From Gammaproteobacteria bacterium (GTDB lineage Bacteria > Pseudomonadota > Gammaproteobacteria > Steroidobacterales > Woeseiaceae), in the NCBI GenBank assembly GCA_018677555.1, contig JAHHOT010000149.1:1-41158 (forward strand): DNA of 41,158 bases, in the 5' to 3' direction. Of this stretch, positions 1 to 7,535 are shown piece after piece. Each line of letters begins with the position of its first letter. Positions within the stretch are counted from its first letter, which is position 1. A program made the position numbers and the translations under genes. The notes beneath the pieces were generated by a model. The model was given only the letters and a program-made list of their open reading frames with translations. It was not told the origin of the DNA and made no database searches.

Positions 1-43
1 AAGCAGACAATGTCCGCTTGTGGCGCCAATAAACCGCGCACCG

Positions 44-862
44 CTATTCCTCGATATCCCCCGGGTCCAGATCGTGACCCCATTCCTTCTTCGCGGAAAG
101 ATAACGGCGATTTGCATCGCCGACGCCACTCACGTGCTTCACCGGGGTGACCTTCGCGAGACCTGCGGACTTGAGATCGCTTATCTTCTTCGGATTGTTG
201 GTCAGCAGGCGAAAGGGGCGGTCGCCGACGAAATACTTCAATAACGATGCTGCATCGCTGAAGTCGCGGCAGTCGTCCGGCAAACCCAGCGAGCGGTTGG
301 CCTGGTAGGTGTTCTCGCCCGCGTCCTGCAACACGTAGGTCGCGGCCTTCGCCCACAAGCCGATGCCCCGGCCCTCGTGGCCGGACATGTAGACGATCAT
401 GCCGCCTTGCGGGTCCGCGCTGATGCGTTCCAGTGCCGCTGCAAACTGCGGGCCGCATTCGCAGCGTTGCGAGCCGAACACGTCGCCGGTCAGGCAGCTC
501 GAGTGCACCCGCACAAGGGGTTTTTCGGCATTCGCGGCATCGCCAATGAGCAATACGCTGTTCACGGCCATGGACGACGCGAGCAGCGCAAAAGACCCCT
601 GCCCGTTGCTTTCGCGCAGGTCGTCCGCGAGTTCCTGCGCCGCGGCCAGCTCGGTGTGGCGCACGCTAGCGTACCAGCTCACCTCGTAATGGCAGCCGGC
701 CAGCTCCAGCGGCAGCGGGATCGGGCCGAGAATACTGATAGCGCGCGCGCCCGGCACGGGCGGCTGGTCAGCCGGCGTGGGCCTTCCTTCCGCGTCAATG
801 CGAATGAGTTTGCCGGCGTCGATGAGGCGCCGGCGTACGTCGGGATCGATGTAGGTAAACAT
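44..862 (-). CDS. ribA: GTP cyclohydrolase II family protein
   Basis: GTP cyclohydrolase II opens the imidazole ring of GTP, releasing formate and pyrophosphate, as the first step of riboflavin synthesis. The protein is 272 residues. The zinc site is visible as Cys123, Cys134 and Cys136 in an SSCLTGDVFGSQRCEC segment. Tyr176, Asp197 and Arg199 align with catalytic Tyr105, Asp126 and Arg128 of E. coli RibA, and LLTNNPKKI (219-227) is the usual C-terminal motif. The usual RQEGR stretch reads GHEGRGIGL (161-169). The first 70 or so residues are an extension absent from the 196-residue E. coli enzyme. It is divergent from the TetR gene at 984, with no other rib gene nearby. The family is secure; whether it serves riboflavin synthesis or is a specialised paralogue is open. 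The ATG at 862 has only a weak ribosome binding site. Confidence 0.88.
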   Translation of the reverse strand: MFTYIDPDVRRRLIDAGKLIRIDAEGRPTPADQPPVPGARAISILGPIPLPLELAGCHYEVSWYASVRHTELAAAQELADDLRESNGQGSFALLASSMAVNSVLLIGDAANAEKPLVRVHSSCLTGDVFGSQRCECGPQFAAALERISADPQGGMIVYMSGHEGRGIGLWAKAATYVLQDAGENTYQANRSLGLPDDCRDFSDAASLLKYFVGDRPFRLLTNNPKKISDLKSAGLAKVTPVKHVSGVGDANRRYLSAKKEWGHDLDPGDIEE

Positions 863-920
863 GGCGCGACTCTATCATTTGCGCCGCCACGCAGCGCCAC
901 GCAACGGCACGCATTCGGGC

Positions 921-974
921 TTGCTGACCAACGGGTCATTAACTATACTCTGTTACTGACCCGTTGGTCAGCAA
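921..974 (+). promoter_or_regulatory. Promoter and double TetR operator (perfect 18-bp inverted repeat)
   Basis: The left arm TTGCTGACCAACGGGTCA (921-938) and right arm TGACCCGTTGGTCAGCAA (957-974) are exact reverse complements separated by 18 bases. Each arm holds its own dyad, TGACC-N4-GGTCA (925-938 and 957-970), with centres 32 bp apart, about three helical turns. A sigma70-like promoter lies in it: TTGCTG (921-926), 17-bp spacer, TATACT (944-949). The left site covers the -35 and the right site covers the expected start point and touches the AAGGA ribosome binding site (973-977) of the TetR gene. This is the expected layout for autorepression of the efflux operon; control of the divergent gene at 862 is possible. 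Binding by the adjacent TetR is inferred. Confidence 0.85.
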
Positions 975-983
975 GGAATCCAC

Positions 984-1619
984 ATGGCACAGCGACGCTT
1001 TCGGCGCCGCAAGGACGCGCGGCCCGGCGAGATCACGGCGGCGGCAGCGGCCCTGTTCGCCGAAAAAGGCTACGCCGCGACGCGCGTTGACGACGTCGCG
1101 CGGCGTGCCGGCGTCAGCAAGGGGCTCATGTACCTGTATTTCAGGACCAAGGAAGAATTGCTCAAGAGTGTGATCCGCAGTTTCATCGAGCCGCGCATCG
1201 AGGCGCTGCGGCAGCGCATCGAGGAACCCGAACTCTCGGCCGAAGAATTTCTGCGCGGCCCATTCCTGCAATTCATACGTGCTCTGCCGAATTCGCCCGT
1301 TCACGTGATCGTGAAGCTGATGGTGACCGAAGGGCCCCGGCACCCCGAACTGGTGGCGTACTACTGGAACAACGTCGTATCGCTTGGGCTCGACACGCTG
1401 CGCAGATTACTGCAACGCGGTGTCGACAATGGCGAGTTCCGGTCGTCTGCGTTGCAGGAGTTTCCGCACCTGATGATCGCGCCAGTCCTGTTCGCCGTTC
1501 TGTACTCGAGCCTTTTTGGCAAACACGAGAAACTCGACACCGACCGAATGTTCGCCGAACACGTCGGGATTCTCATTGAGTCGCTAAAGCGCGATCCGCG
1601 GCGCGGAGATACCGGATGA
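984..1619 (+). CDS. TetR/AcrR family transcriptional repressor
   Basis: A 211-residue ligand-responsive repressor. Residues about 13-60 form the TetR DNA-binding domain: an alpha-helical start rich in Ala, the AEKGYAATRVDDVARRAGVS helix-turn-helix, and KGLMYLYFRTKEELL, which is the typical end of the domain. The remainder is an all-helical ligand-binding and dimerisation domain. The ATG is preceded by AAGGA at a six-base spacing. Its stop overlaps the next start as ATGA. A TetR gene heading an HlyD-type, ABC ATPase and ABC-2 permease operon matches the layout of E. coli cecR (ybiH)-ybhGFSR, so the most likely job is to sense an exported compound and control its own operon through the paired dyads at 921-974. 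The ligand cannot be read from the sequence. Confidence 0.92.
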   Translation: MAQRRFRRRKDARPGEITAAAAALFAEKGYAATRVDDVARRAGVSKGLMYLYFRTKEELLKSVIRSFIEPRIEALRQRIEEPELSAEEFLRGPFLQFIRALPNSPVHVIVKLMVTEGPRHPELVAYYWNNVVSLGLDTLRRLLQRGVDNGEFRSSALQEFPHLMIAPVLFAVLYSSLFGKHEKLDTDRMFAEHVGILIESLKRDPRRGDTG

Positions 1620-2590
1620 ATCGATACTTTTCGCTGCTAACGGCTGTCGCGGCCGCAATCGTGGCGGGTTGCGGGCAGGACCCGGCGCATCGAATCGTCG
1701 GTCAGCTCGAATCCGATCGCATCGAGATAACGGCCGAATTTGCGGAACCCATCGTCGCGCGGCATGTGCAGGAAGGCGACCCGGTGACAGCGGGGCAATT
1801 GCTCCTGCAGCTGGACACTGAACGAATAGAAGCGCGGATCGCCGCCGCTACGGCAGCGCTCGAGGAACGCAATGCCAGGCTGGCGGAGCTCATTCGCGGT
1901 CCGCGCAGCGAAAAAATCGCTGCGGCGCGTGCGAATCTCGAGGGCGCAAAGCACGATCTCGAGTTGCGCATGCTCGAGTACGACCGCGAGCAGAAATTAC
2001 TGCAACAAAACCTGACCTCGCCGGCCAGTCGCGATCGCGCGCGTGCGGCCCTGGATGCTGCCAGGGCCGCGGTCGAATTCAACGAGGCGCAGCTTGCCGA
2101 ACTGCTGACCGGAACAACGCTCGAAGAACTGACGCAGGCCGAACAGGCAGTCCGCCAGGCCGAGGCACAATACGCGGCACTCGACATCGACCGGCAAAGA
2201 CACAGTCTTCGCGCGCCGAACGACGCCATCGTCGACAGTATTCTGTATGAACCGGGCGAACGACCCGCGGTCGGGACACCGGTTCTGGTGTTGCTGGGCG
2301 GCGAGCAACCCTACGCGCGGGTCTATATTCCTGAACAAATGCGTGCCTCGATAGCGCCTGGCACGCCGGCCATTGTCTATGTCGATGGTATTGCCGAACC
2401 GCTCGACGCACGAGTGCGCTGGGCATCCAGCGACACGGCATTTACGCCGTACTTCGCACTGACTGAACATGACCGGGGACGCCTCACTTATGTGGCGAAA
2501 ATCGATTTCGCTGGCGTCGAGCGGCGTCTGCCGGACGGCGTCCCGGTAGAAGTCGAATTCCCGTCCGCGAGCGGCACGGCGCCAAGATGA
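1616..2590 (+). CDS. HlyD/YbhG-type membrane fusion lipoprotein
   Basis: The periplasmic adaptor of an ABC efflux pump, 324 residues. The N-terminus is a lipoprotein signal with lipobox IVAGC, giving lipid-anchored Cys19. Residues about 40-70 are the first half of the biotinyl-lipoyl-like domain (ARHVQEGDPVTAGQLLLQLD). Residues about 75-205 are a long Ala/Glu/Arg-rich helical hairpin of coiled-coil type. The second lipoyl half (SLRAPNDAIVDSILYEPGE) and a beta-barrel region follow. It is the same architecture as E. coli YbhG, but a lipidated N-terminus replaces the usual cleaved signal or membrane anchor. It starts inside the TetR stop (ATGA) and its own stop overlaps the ATPase start (ATGA), so the genes are probably translationally coupled. 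Confidence 0.9.
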   Translation: MNRYFSLLTAVAAAIVAGCGQDPAHRIVGQLESDRIEITAEFAEPIVARHVQEGDPVTAGQLLLQLDTERIEARIAAATAALEERNARLAELIRGPRSEKIAAARANLEGAKHDLELRMLEYDREQKLLQQNLTSPASRDRARAALDAARAAVEFNEAQLAELLTGTTLEELTQAEQAVRQAEAQYAALDIDRQRHSLRAPNDAIVDSILYEPGERPAVGTPVLVLLGGEQPYARVYIPEQMRASIAPGTPAIVYVDGIAEPLDARVRWASSDTAFTPYFALTEHDRGRLTYVAKIDFAGVERRLPDGVPVEVEFPSASGTAPR

Positions 2591-3528
2591 CCGGCAACAC
2601 GGCCATCCGAGCCAGAGGCTTGACGAAGAACTTCGGCAAACTGTGCGCCGTCAATAATCTGGACCTCGACGTCCCGCGTGCAGCGATATACGGGTTCCTG
2701 GGCCCCAATGGCTCCGGTAAGACCACCGCGATCCGCATGCTGTGCGGGCTGTTGACGCCCACCTCGGGTAGCGCATCCGTTCTCGGCTTCGCGGTGCCGG
2801 GCGACGCCATAGCGCTGCGGCCCAGGATCGGATATATGACCCAGAAGTTTTCGCTGTACGGCGACATGACCGTCAGGGAGAACCTCGCATTCATCGCCGA
2901 CATCTATTCCTACGATCGCAGCGACAGAAACCGGCGCATCGACGAAATTCTGCGCGAATACGACTTTGTGGATCGCGCCAGGCAGCATGCGGGCACGCTG
3001 AGCGGCGGGCAGAAACAACGCCTCGCCCTAGCCTGTGCGGTGTTGCACAAGCCGGAGCTCTTGCTGCTGGATGAACCAACGAGTGCTGTCGATCCGCGCA
3101 ACCGGCGCGACTTCTGGGCACGCTTGTTTCGCCTGGCGGATTCGGGCACGACCATTCTGGTTTCCACGCATTACATGGATGAAGCAGAACGCTGTCATCG
3201 CCTCGCCATTCTCGATCGAGGCGTGAAGGTGGCGGACGGCTCACCGCAGGAGCTGCAGGATTCCACGGGCATGAACATCATAGAGGTGCGCGCCGACAAT
3301 CCGCAGCGCGCCGCGACGATACTCGAGAATTTGCCCGGCGTTATGAGCGTTACCCAGCTCGGTGTGCGTCTGCGGGTTCTCGTACCACAGGAAATTCCGG
3401 GCGCCCGGCAAACGATCGACGCGGAGCTGCGCAAACACGGCCTGACTGCCGCGGTCGCGGAAGTTTCCGCATCGCTCGAAGACGTATTTGTAGCCGTGAC
3501 GCAGGCTCGCCCGGAGCGAGCAGCATGA
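2587..3528 (+). CDS. ABC transporter ATP-binding protein (YbhF-like, single domain)
   Basis: The cytoplasmic ATPase of the efflux pump, 313 residues. All motifs are present: Walker A GPNGSGKTT (39-47), Q-loop Gln86, signature LSGGQ (138-142), Walker B LLLLDEP (158-164, catalytic Glu163) and H-loop His195. The C-terminal 100 residues are an accessory domain of the drug-export (DRA/CcmA-like) type. E. coli YbhF carries two ATPase domains in one chain; this one has a single domain, so a homodimer would be needed. It overlaps both neighbours by four bases (ATGA). The substrate is unknown; hydrophobic drugs or cations are typical of the group. Confidence 0.93.
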   Translation: MTGNTAIRARGLTKNFGKLCAVNNLDLDVPRAAIYGFLGPNGSGKTTAIRMLCGLLTPTSGSASVLGFAVPGDAIALRPRIGYMTQKFSLYGDMTVRENLAFIADIYSYDRSDRNRRIDEILREYDFVDRARQHAGTLSGGQKQRLALACAVLHKPELLLLDEPTSAVDPRNRRDFWARLFRLADSGTTILVSTHYMDEAERCHRLAILDRGVKVADGSPQELQDSTGMNIIEVRADNPQRAATILENLPGVMSVTQLGVRLRVLVPQEIPGARQTIDAELRKHGLTAAVAEVSASLEDVFVAVTQARPERAA

Positions 3529-4625
3529 ATCGTCTCGCACGCCTGTTCGCCATCATGCGCAAGGAGCTGCTGCAGCTCGGCAGGGATCGTCTTACGTTCG
3601 GTATGATCGTCGGCATACCGAGTATCATGATTCTGTTGTTCGGCTATGCTATCAACAACGACGTTCGCGATCTCAAAGCCGCGGTCGCCGACCTGGCCGA
3701 TACGCACCTGTCACGGCAGTTTGTTGCGCAGCTCGAGCAAACGCAGGTCCTCAACGTTCACTACTCCGTGTCGACACCGGAGCAGCTCGAGAAATTATTG
3801 CGCGCAGGCAAGATCTCTGTCGGTATCCATATTCCGCCCGATTTCGACCGGCGTTCCATCGATGCGAACCGGACGGCGGCCCACCTGCTGGTCGACGGGG
3901 CTGATCCGACGATTTTCGGCGTTGCCAACCAGCTGGCGAACTTTCCGCTGGGCTTCGATTCGACCGAAACGGGCAAACCGCCGGTCAGAAATCTCGAAAT
4001 CCGACCGTTCTACAATCCGGAGCGGCGCACGGCCGTAAATGTCGTGCCGGGCCTCATTGGCGTGATCCTCACGCTGACCATGATTCTGTTTACCGCCGTC
4101 GCCATCGTGCGTGAACGCGAACACGGCAACCTGGAGCTGCTGATCAACACCCCCGTCAGTACCACCGAACTGATGATTGGCAAAGTCGTGCCCTACATCG
4201 CAATTGGCCTTGTGCAACTGGCACTCATCGTGATGTTCGGCAAGCTGCTGTTCGACGTTCCGGTGCGCGGCGGCTTGCTCGAGCTTTACGTTGGCGCTGC
4301 GGCGTTCATCGCTGCGAACCTCGCACTCGGGCTGCTCATATCGACGGTGGCCAGAACCCAGTTCCAGGCGATGCAGATGACTTTCTTCCTGCTGTTGCCA
4401 TCGATTTTGCTGTCGGGCTTCGTGTTCCCGTTCGACGGCATGCCGCCGGCCGCACAGCTGCTGGGCGAGTTGCTACCCAACACGCACTTTATCCGCATCA
4501 CCCGCGGCATCATGCTGCGCGACGCATCAATCGTCGACGTTGGCAACGAAATAGCCGTGCTGGCGGGATTCGCCGTAGTGGCGCTGACGCTTGCCATCCT
4601 GCGCTTCTCGCGGCGATTGGACTGA
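3525..4625 (+). CDS. ABC-2 type transporter permease (YbhS/YbhR-like)
   Basis: The integral membrane subunit of the pump, 366 residues. The N-terminus has the family hallmark RKELLQLGRDR just before the first membrane segment (about 24-45, ending LLFGYAIN). A large extracytoplasmic domain of about 130 residues follows, then about five membrane segments between residues 175 and 360 (starting NVVPGLIGVILTLTMILFTA, with VREREHGNLELLINTP in the first cytoplasmic loop). E. coli has two such permeases, YbhS and YbhR; only one is present here, so it probably works as a homodimer. It is the last gene of the TetR-headed operon. No clear terminator follows in the 31 bases before the next gene. Confidence 0.92.
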   Translation: MNRLARLFAIMRKELLQLGRDRLTFGMIVGIPSIMILLFGYAINNDVRDLKAAVADLADTHLSRQFVAQLEQTQVLNVHYSVSTPEQLEKLLRAGKISVGIHIPPDFDRRSIDANRTAAHLLVDGADPTIFGVANQLANFPLGFDSTETGKPPVRNLEIRPFYNPERRTAVNVVPGLIGVILTLTMILFTAVAIVREREHGNLELLINTPVSTTELMIGKVVPYIAIGLVQLALIVMFGKLLFDVPVRGGLLELYVGAAAFIAANLALGLLISTVARTQFQAMQMTFFLLLPSILLSGFVFPFDGMPPAAQLLGELLPNTHFIRITRGIMLRDASIVDVGNEIAVLAGFAVVALTLAILRFSRRLD

Positions 4626-4656
4626 TGGCTGGCGGGTTTTATTGTAACATCGCCCC

Positions 4657-5271
4657 ATGATGAGCGAAAACGGGCACGAAGGAACCATCTACATCGTCGA
4701 CGACGATCAGGCCATTCGTCACGCGATGGGCCTGCTGATGAAGTCGGTTGGCCTGACCTGCGAAATTTTCGAATCCGCCGATGAATTTCTCGCCGATCAC
4801 ACGAACGGCCGCTCCGGCTGCCTCGTACTCGATATACGCATGCCCGGCATGGGCGGGCTGGAGCTGCAGGACAAGCTTCGCGACCTGGATTGCACATTAC
4901 CCATCATTTTCATCACCGGTCATGGGGACATTCCGATGGCGGTCGAGGCGATGCAAAAAGGCGCCTTCGACTTCATCCAGAAACCGTTCCGCGACCAGGA
5001 ACTGCTGGATCGAATTCAGGACGCGCTCAAAACAGAGCGCGAGCAGCGCTCACGCCGCGAAAAATTATCGGTCGTGCGCGACAAGCTGAGCCGGCTCACC
5101 AAGCGCGAACACGAAGTGTTCGACCTGGTGGTCACGGGTAAACCGAACAAGATCATCGCCCACGAGCTTGGCGTATCGCAGCGAACCGTCGAAATTCACC
5201 GCGCCCGTGTCATGGAAAAGATGGAGGCTCGCTCGCTGGCGGACCTGGTGAGAATGCAGCTCACCGCCTGA
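4657..5271 (+). CDS. FixJ/NarL-type response regulator (REC + LuxR HTH)
   Basis: A two-component transcription factor of 204 residues. The receiver domain covers residues 10-125, with acidic pocket Asp15-Asp17, phospho-acceptor Asp59 in LVLDIRMPGMGG, Thr87 and Lys109. A LuxR-type helix-turn-helix covers about 140-204 (LTKREHEVFDLVVTGKPNKI, QRTVEIHRARVMEKM). The GHGDIPMAVEAMQKGAFDFI segment is typical of the FixJ group, which often controls oxygen- or redox-dependent genes. No histidine kinase is adjacent; the nearest is the soluble PAS hybrid kinase at 13332-15239. The first two codons are both ATG, so the start could be 4660. It sits 31 bases after the efflux operon and could be read through from it, or use its own promoter. 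Confidence 0.92.
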   Translation: MMSENGHEGTIYIVDDDQAIRHAMGLLMKSVGLTCEIFESADEFLADHTNGRSGCLVLDIRMPGMGGLELQDKLRDLDCTLPIIFITGHGDIPMAVEAMQKGAFDFIQKPFRDQELLDRIQDALKTEREQRSRREKLSVVRDKLSRLTKREHEVFDLVVTGKPNKIIAHELGVSQRTVEIHRARVMEKMEARSLADLVRMQLTA

Positions 5272-5285
5272 TTAGCGGCGGCCGC

Positions 5286-6266
5286 TCAATGGCTGTCCCA
5301 GCTGTACAGAACCCGTGAGAAGTCCTGCGCGCGCAGGTCTTCGCGGCGAATGTGAAAGCTGCCGACACCGGCATCTCCCCACAACACTTCGACGCCGTCG
5401 TCTGTCGTATAGCTGTCCAGCTGCAGCAGCAATAACCAGTCCTCGTCCGGAGCAAGCACGCGAGGGTCCTCCTGCGCGAAATCGGCGTAGCCGCCGACGC
5501 GCGCGACCGAATGCTGGCCGACGAAGTCTTCGTATTGCTCCCAGACGAGATCGCCAGCCTGGCCGAACTGCTCGAAGAAGTCGTAGGGGTCGCTGCCGAA
5601 GACTCGTTCGAAGCGGAAATCGGTCAACGTGACATAGCCGGTGTCCTCACCGAATTCCAGGCGCGCCTCCTGGTTGACCGGCAGGAAACCGATCGCGACC
5701 GGCGGCACGACGCCCTGCGGATCGCCGCTGTCGGCGTCCGGGTAATACAGCACCCGAAAATACTCACCGGCCTGCAGGTCGCGCAGGTACTCGTCCTCGT
5801 CGAAGTACTCATCGTCACCCATGCGCATGCCCCACACCTGGTCGCCAGTTTCGACAGGAGAGACGAAAAACTGCAGGACGCCCCTGGTCGGGAAGTCAGG
5901 AAGCATCGGCAGTTCCGCGAAATTGATTTGCGCCAGCAGCTGCAAAGGCTCGCCATTCAAATCCAGCGGATAGGATGCGCCGACCGGAAAATACGGCGTG
6001 CCGAGCAACTTGCTCTGCAGCAAGCCGGTTTCAGCCGCCGACGCCGTGCCACTGGCAAAACGCAACGCGCTATCCTCGAAGGCGGCCCGGAACTCGCTCA
6101 TCTCGACAGGAAAAGTAGCCGGAACCGCCGGCTCGTCCTGCTCGACCTCGATCTCGACCAGGCTGTCGTCCTGCGCCTCTTTCTTGCTGCATGCGGTAAC
6201 CAGACCGATACAGATCAATGCGGCAAACGTTACGCTGGCAGGAATGAGATTGCGGAGAATATGCAT
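5286..6266 (-). CDS. DUF1963/YwqG-family lipoprotein
   Basis: A 326-residue predicted lipoprotein with lipobox LVTAC, giving lipidated Cys26. The mature part matches the YwqG (DUF1963) family, which has no firmly established function. Recognisable segments are KLLGTPYFP, PLQLLAQINFAELP, GVLQFFVSP, VGGYADFAQEDPR, LLLLQLDS, and WGDAGVGSFHI followed by EDLRAQDFSRVLYSWD. Most family members are cytosolic; a lipidated exported form is less common. It is convergent with the response regulator (14 bases between their ends). A highly acidic stretch (DDEYFDEDEYL) lies mid-protein. The role is unknown. Confidence 0.85.
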   Translation of the reverse strand: MHILRNLIPASVTFAALICIGLVTACSKKEAQDDSLVEIEVEQDEPAVPATFPVEMSEFRAAFEDSALRFASGTASAAETGLLQSKLLGTPYFPVGASYPLDLNGEPLQLLAQINFAELPMLPDFPTRGVLQFFVSPVETGDQVWGMRMGDDEYFDEDEYLRDLQAGEYFRVLYYPDADSGDPQGVVPPVAIGFLPVNQEARLEFGEDTGYVTLTDFRFERVFGSDPYDFFEQFGQAGDLVWEQYEDFVGQHSVARVGGYADFAQEDPRVLAPDEDWLLLLQLDSYTTDDGVEVLWGDAGVGSFHIRREDLRAQDFSRVLYSWDSH

Positions 6267-6488
6267 CTGTTAATGTCCGGGCGCCCCTGAGCAGGCAGGG
6301 CCATCGATGAATTCGCCGCAATGATATCGATTTGGGCACGGAATGCCACCGCTTGCGTTGAATTGCAGCTAGCGAAATAAGTACATTCCGTTAACTGCTA
6401 GGCAACAGACCCTATTGGCGCAGCGCGACGGCATAAATATGCTGAGACCGTTGAAAACTCTGACTATTCTTTCACTACGGGCAGAATC

Positions 6489-7448
6489 ATGCACGATATC
6501 AAAAAGATACTTTGTGTCATCGACCCAACCACTGAAGCCCAGCCCGCAATGCAGCGGGCAGCGTGGCTGGCCAAAGCAACGAGCGCCGAACTGACCTTGC
6601 TGATTTGTTACTACAACGAATACCTCAGCGGAGAGCGCTTCTTTGATGCTCCATCGCTGGAAAAAGCACGCAAGGAGGTGATGACGCGCCAGGAAGACTA
6701 TCTCGAGTCGGTTGCGGCGCCGTTGCGTAAAGACGGCCTGAGCGTGAAAACGGCTGCCGTGTGGGACCATCCACTGTACGAAGGCATCGTTCGTGTTGCC
6801 GACAAGCTCGGCGCGAATGTCGTCTTCAAGGATACCCACTATCACTCCGCAACGTCGCGTCTGTTCCTCACCAACACGGACTGGAACCTGATTCGTACCT
6901 GCGCGTCGCCGCTGTGGCTGGTCAAACCGCGCGACATGCAGGAGCATCCTGTTTTCATCGGCTCGATCGATCCGATGAACGACAACGACAAACCCGCGGC
7001 CCTGGACGATGAGATTCTCGAGATAAGCCGTTACCTGGCCGAACGAACCGGCGGAACCGTGCATGCGTTTCACGCCTTCGACCCGCGAATGGCAATCGCG
7101 ACGGCAACCGCGAACGCCTACGTTCCCGTGTCGTTGCCATACGACGAGATCGAGGAACAGATGCGTGAGCAACACGGCAAGCGTTTCAACGAAATCACCA
7201 AGTTTCACAAGATCGACGACAAGAACGCGCACCTGGTCGCCGGCGCAACGTTCGAGGAACTGCCGGATCTGACGGACGAACTGAAGGCGGATGTCTGCGT
7301 GATGGGTGCCGTATCGCGAAACCCATGGAAGCGCCTGTTCATCGGCGCGACCGCGGAAAAAGTCATGGACCACCTGCCCTGCGATTTGCTGATCGTGAAG
7401 CCGGACTGGTTCAAGACACCGGTTCAGCTGTCGGAAAAAGCCGCATAA
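6489..7448 (+). CDS. uspE: Universal stress protein, tandem Usp domains (UspE-like)
   Basis: A 319-residue cytoplasmic protein made of two Usp domains, about residues 1-150 and 155-307, close in length and layout to E. coli UspE (316 residues). Aligned landmarks are ILCVIDPTTEAQPAMQRAAW at the start, NTDWNLIRTCASPLWLVKP at the end of the first domain, and GAVSRNPWKRLFIGATAEKV with DHLPCDLLIVKPDWF at the end of the second. UspE proteins act in stress resistance and are often induced under oxygen limitation or stationary phase. Its position beside the nitrite reductase operon would suit anaerobic expression, but I found no clear FNR-type box (TTGAT-N4-ATCAA) in the 222 bases upstream. A strong terminator follows. 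Confidence 0.9.
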   Translation: MHDIKKILCVIDPTTEAQPAMQRAAWLAKATSAELTLLICYYNEYLSGERFFDAPSLEKARKEVMTRQEDYLESVAAPLRKDGLSVKTAAVWDHPLYEGIVRVADKLGANVVFKDTHYHSATSRLFLTNTDWNLIRTCASPLWLVKPRDMQEHPVFIGSIDPMNDNDKPAALDDEILEISRYLAERTGGTVHAFHAFDPRMAIATATANAYVPVSLPYDEIEEQMREQHGKRFNEITKFHKIDDKNAHLVAGATFEELPDLTDELKADVCVMGAVSRNPWKRLFIGATAEKVMDHLPCDLLIVKPDWFKTPVQLSEKAA

Positions 7449-7483
7449 GACCCCCCTCGGAGCGGCCGAACCGACATGCGTTG

Positions 7484-7516
7484 ACGGCAATGCCACGCCG
7501 GCATTGCCGTTTTTTT
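7484..7516 (+). terminator. Rho-independent terminator after the uspE-like gene
   Basis: An 11-bp perfect stem, ACGGCAATGCC (7484-7494) with GGCATTGCCGT (7500-7510), has a five-base loop and runs into seven T residues on the plus strand. The minus strand has no T run on its exit side, so it serves the plus-strand gene and probably not the convergent porin gene. Confidence 0.92.
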
Positions 7517-7535
7517 CCGCGCGTCCCCTGGCCGG

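Noticed and set aside
6267-6488. FNR/ANR box upstream of the uspE-like gene
   Set aside because: Several TTGA and ATC words occur, but none forms TTGAT-N4-ATCAA even loosely.
6369-7496. A 375-codon minus-strand open frame
   Set aside because: Antisense to the uspE-like gene, and it would begin inside that gene's terminator.
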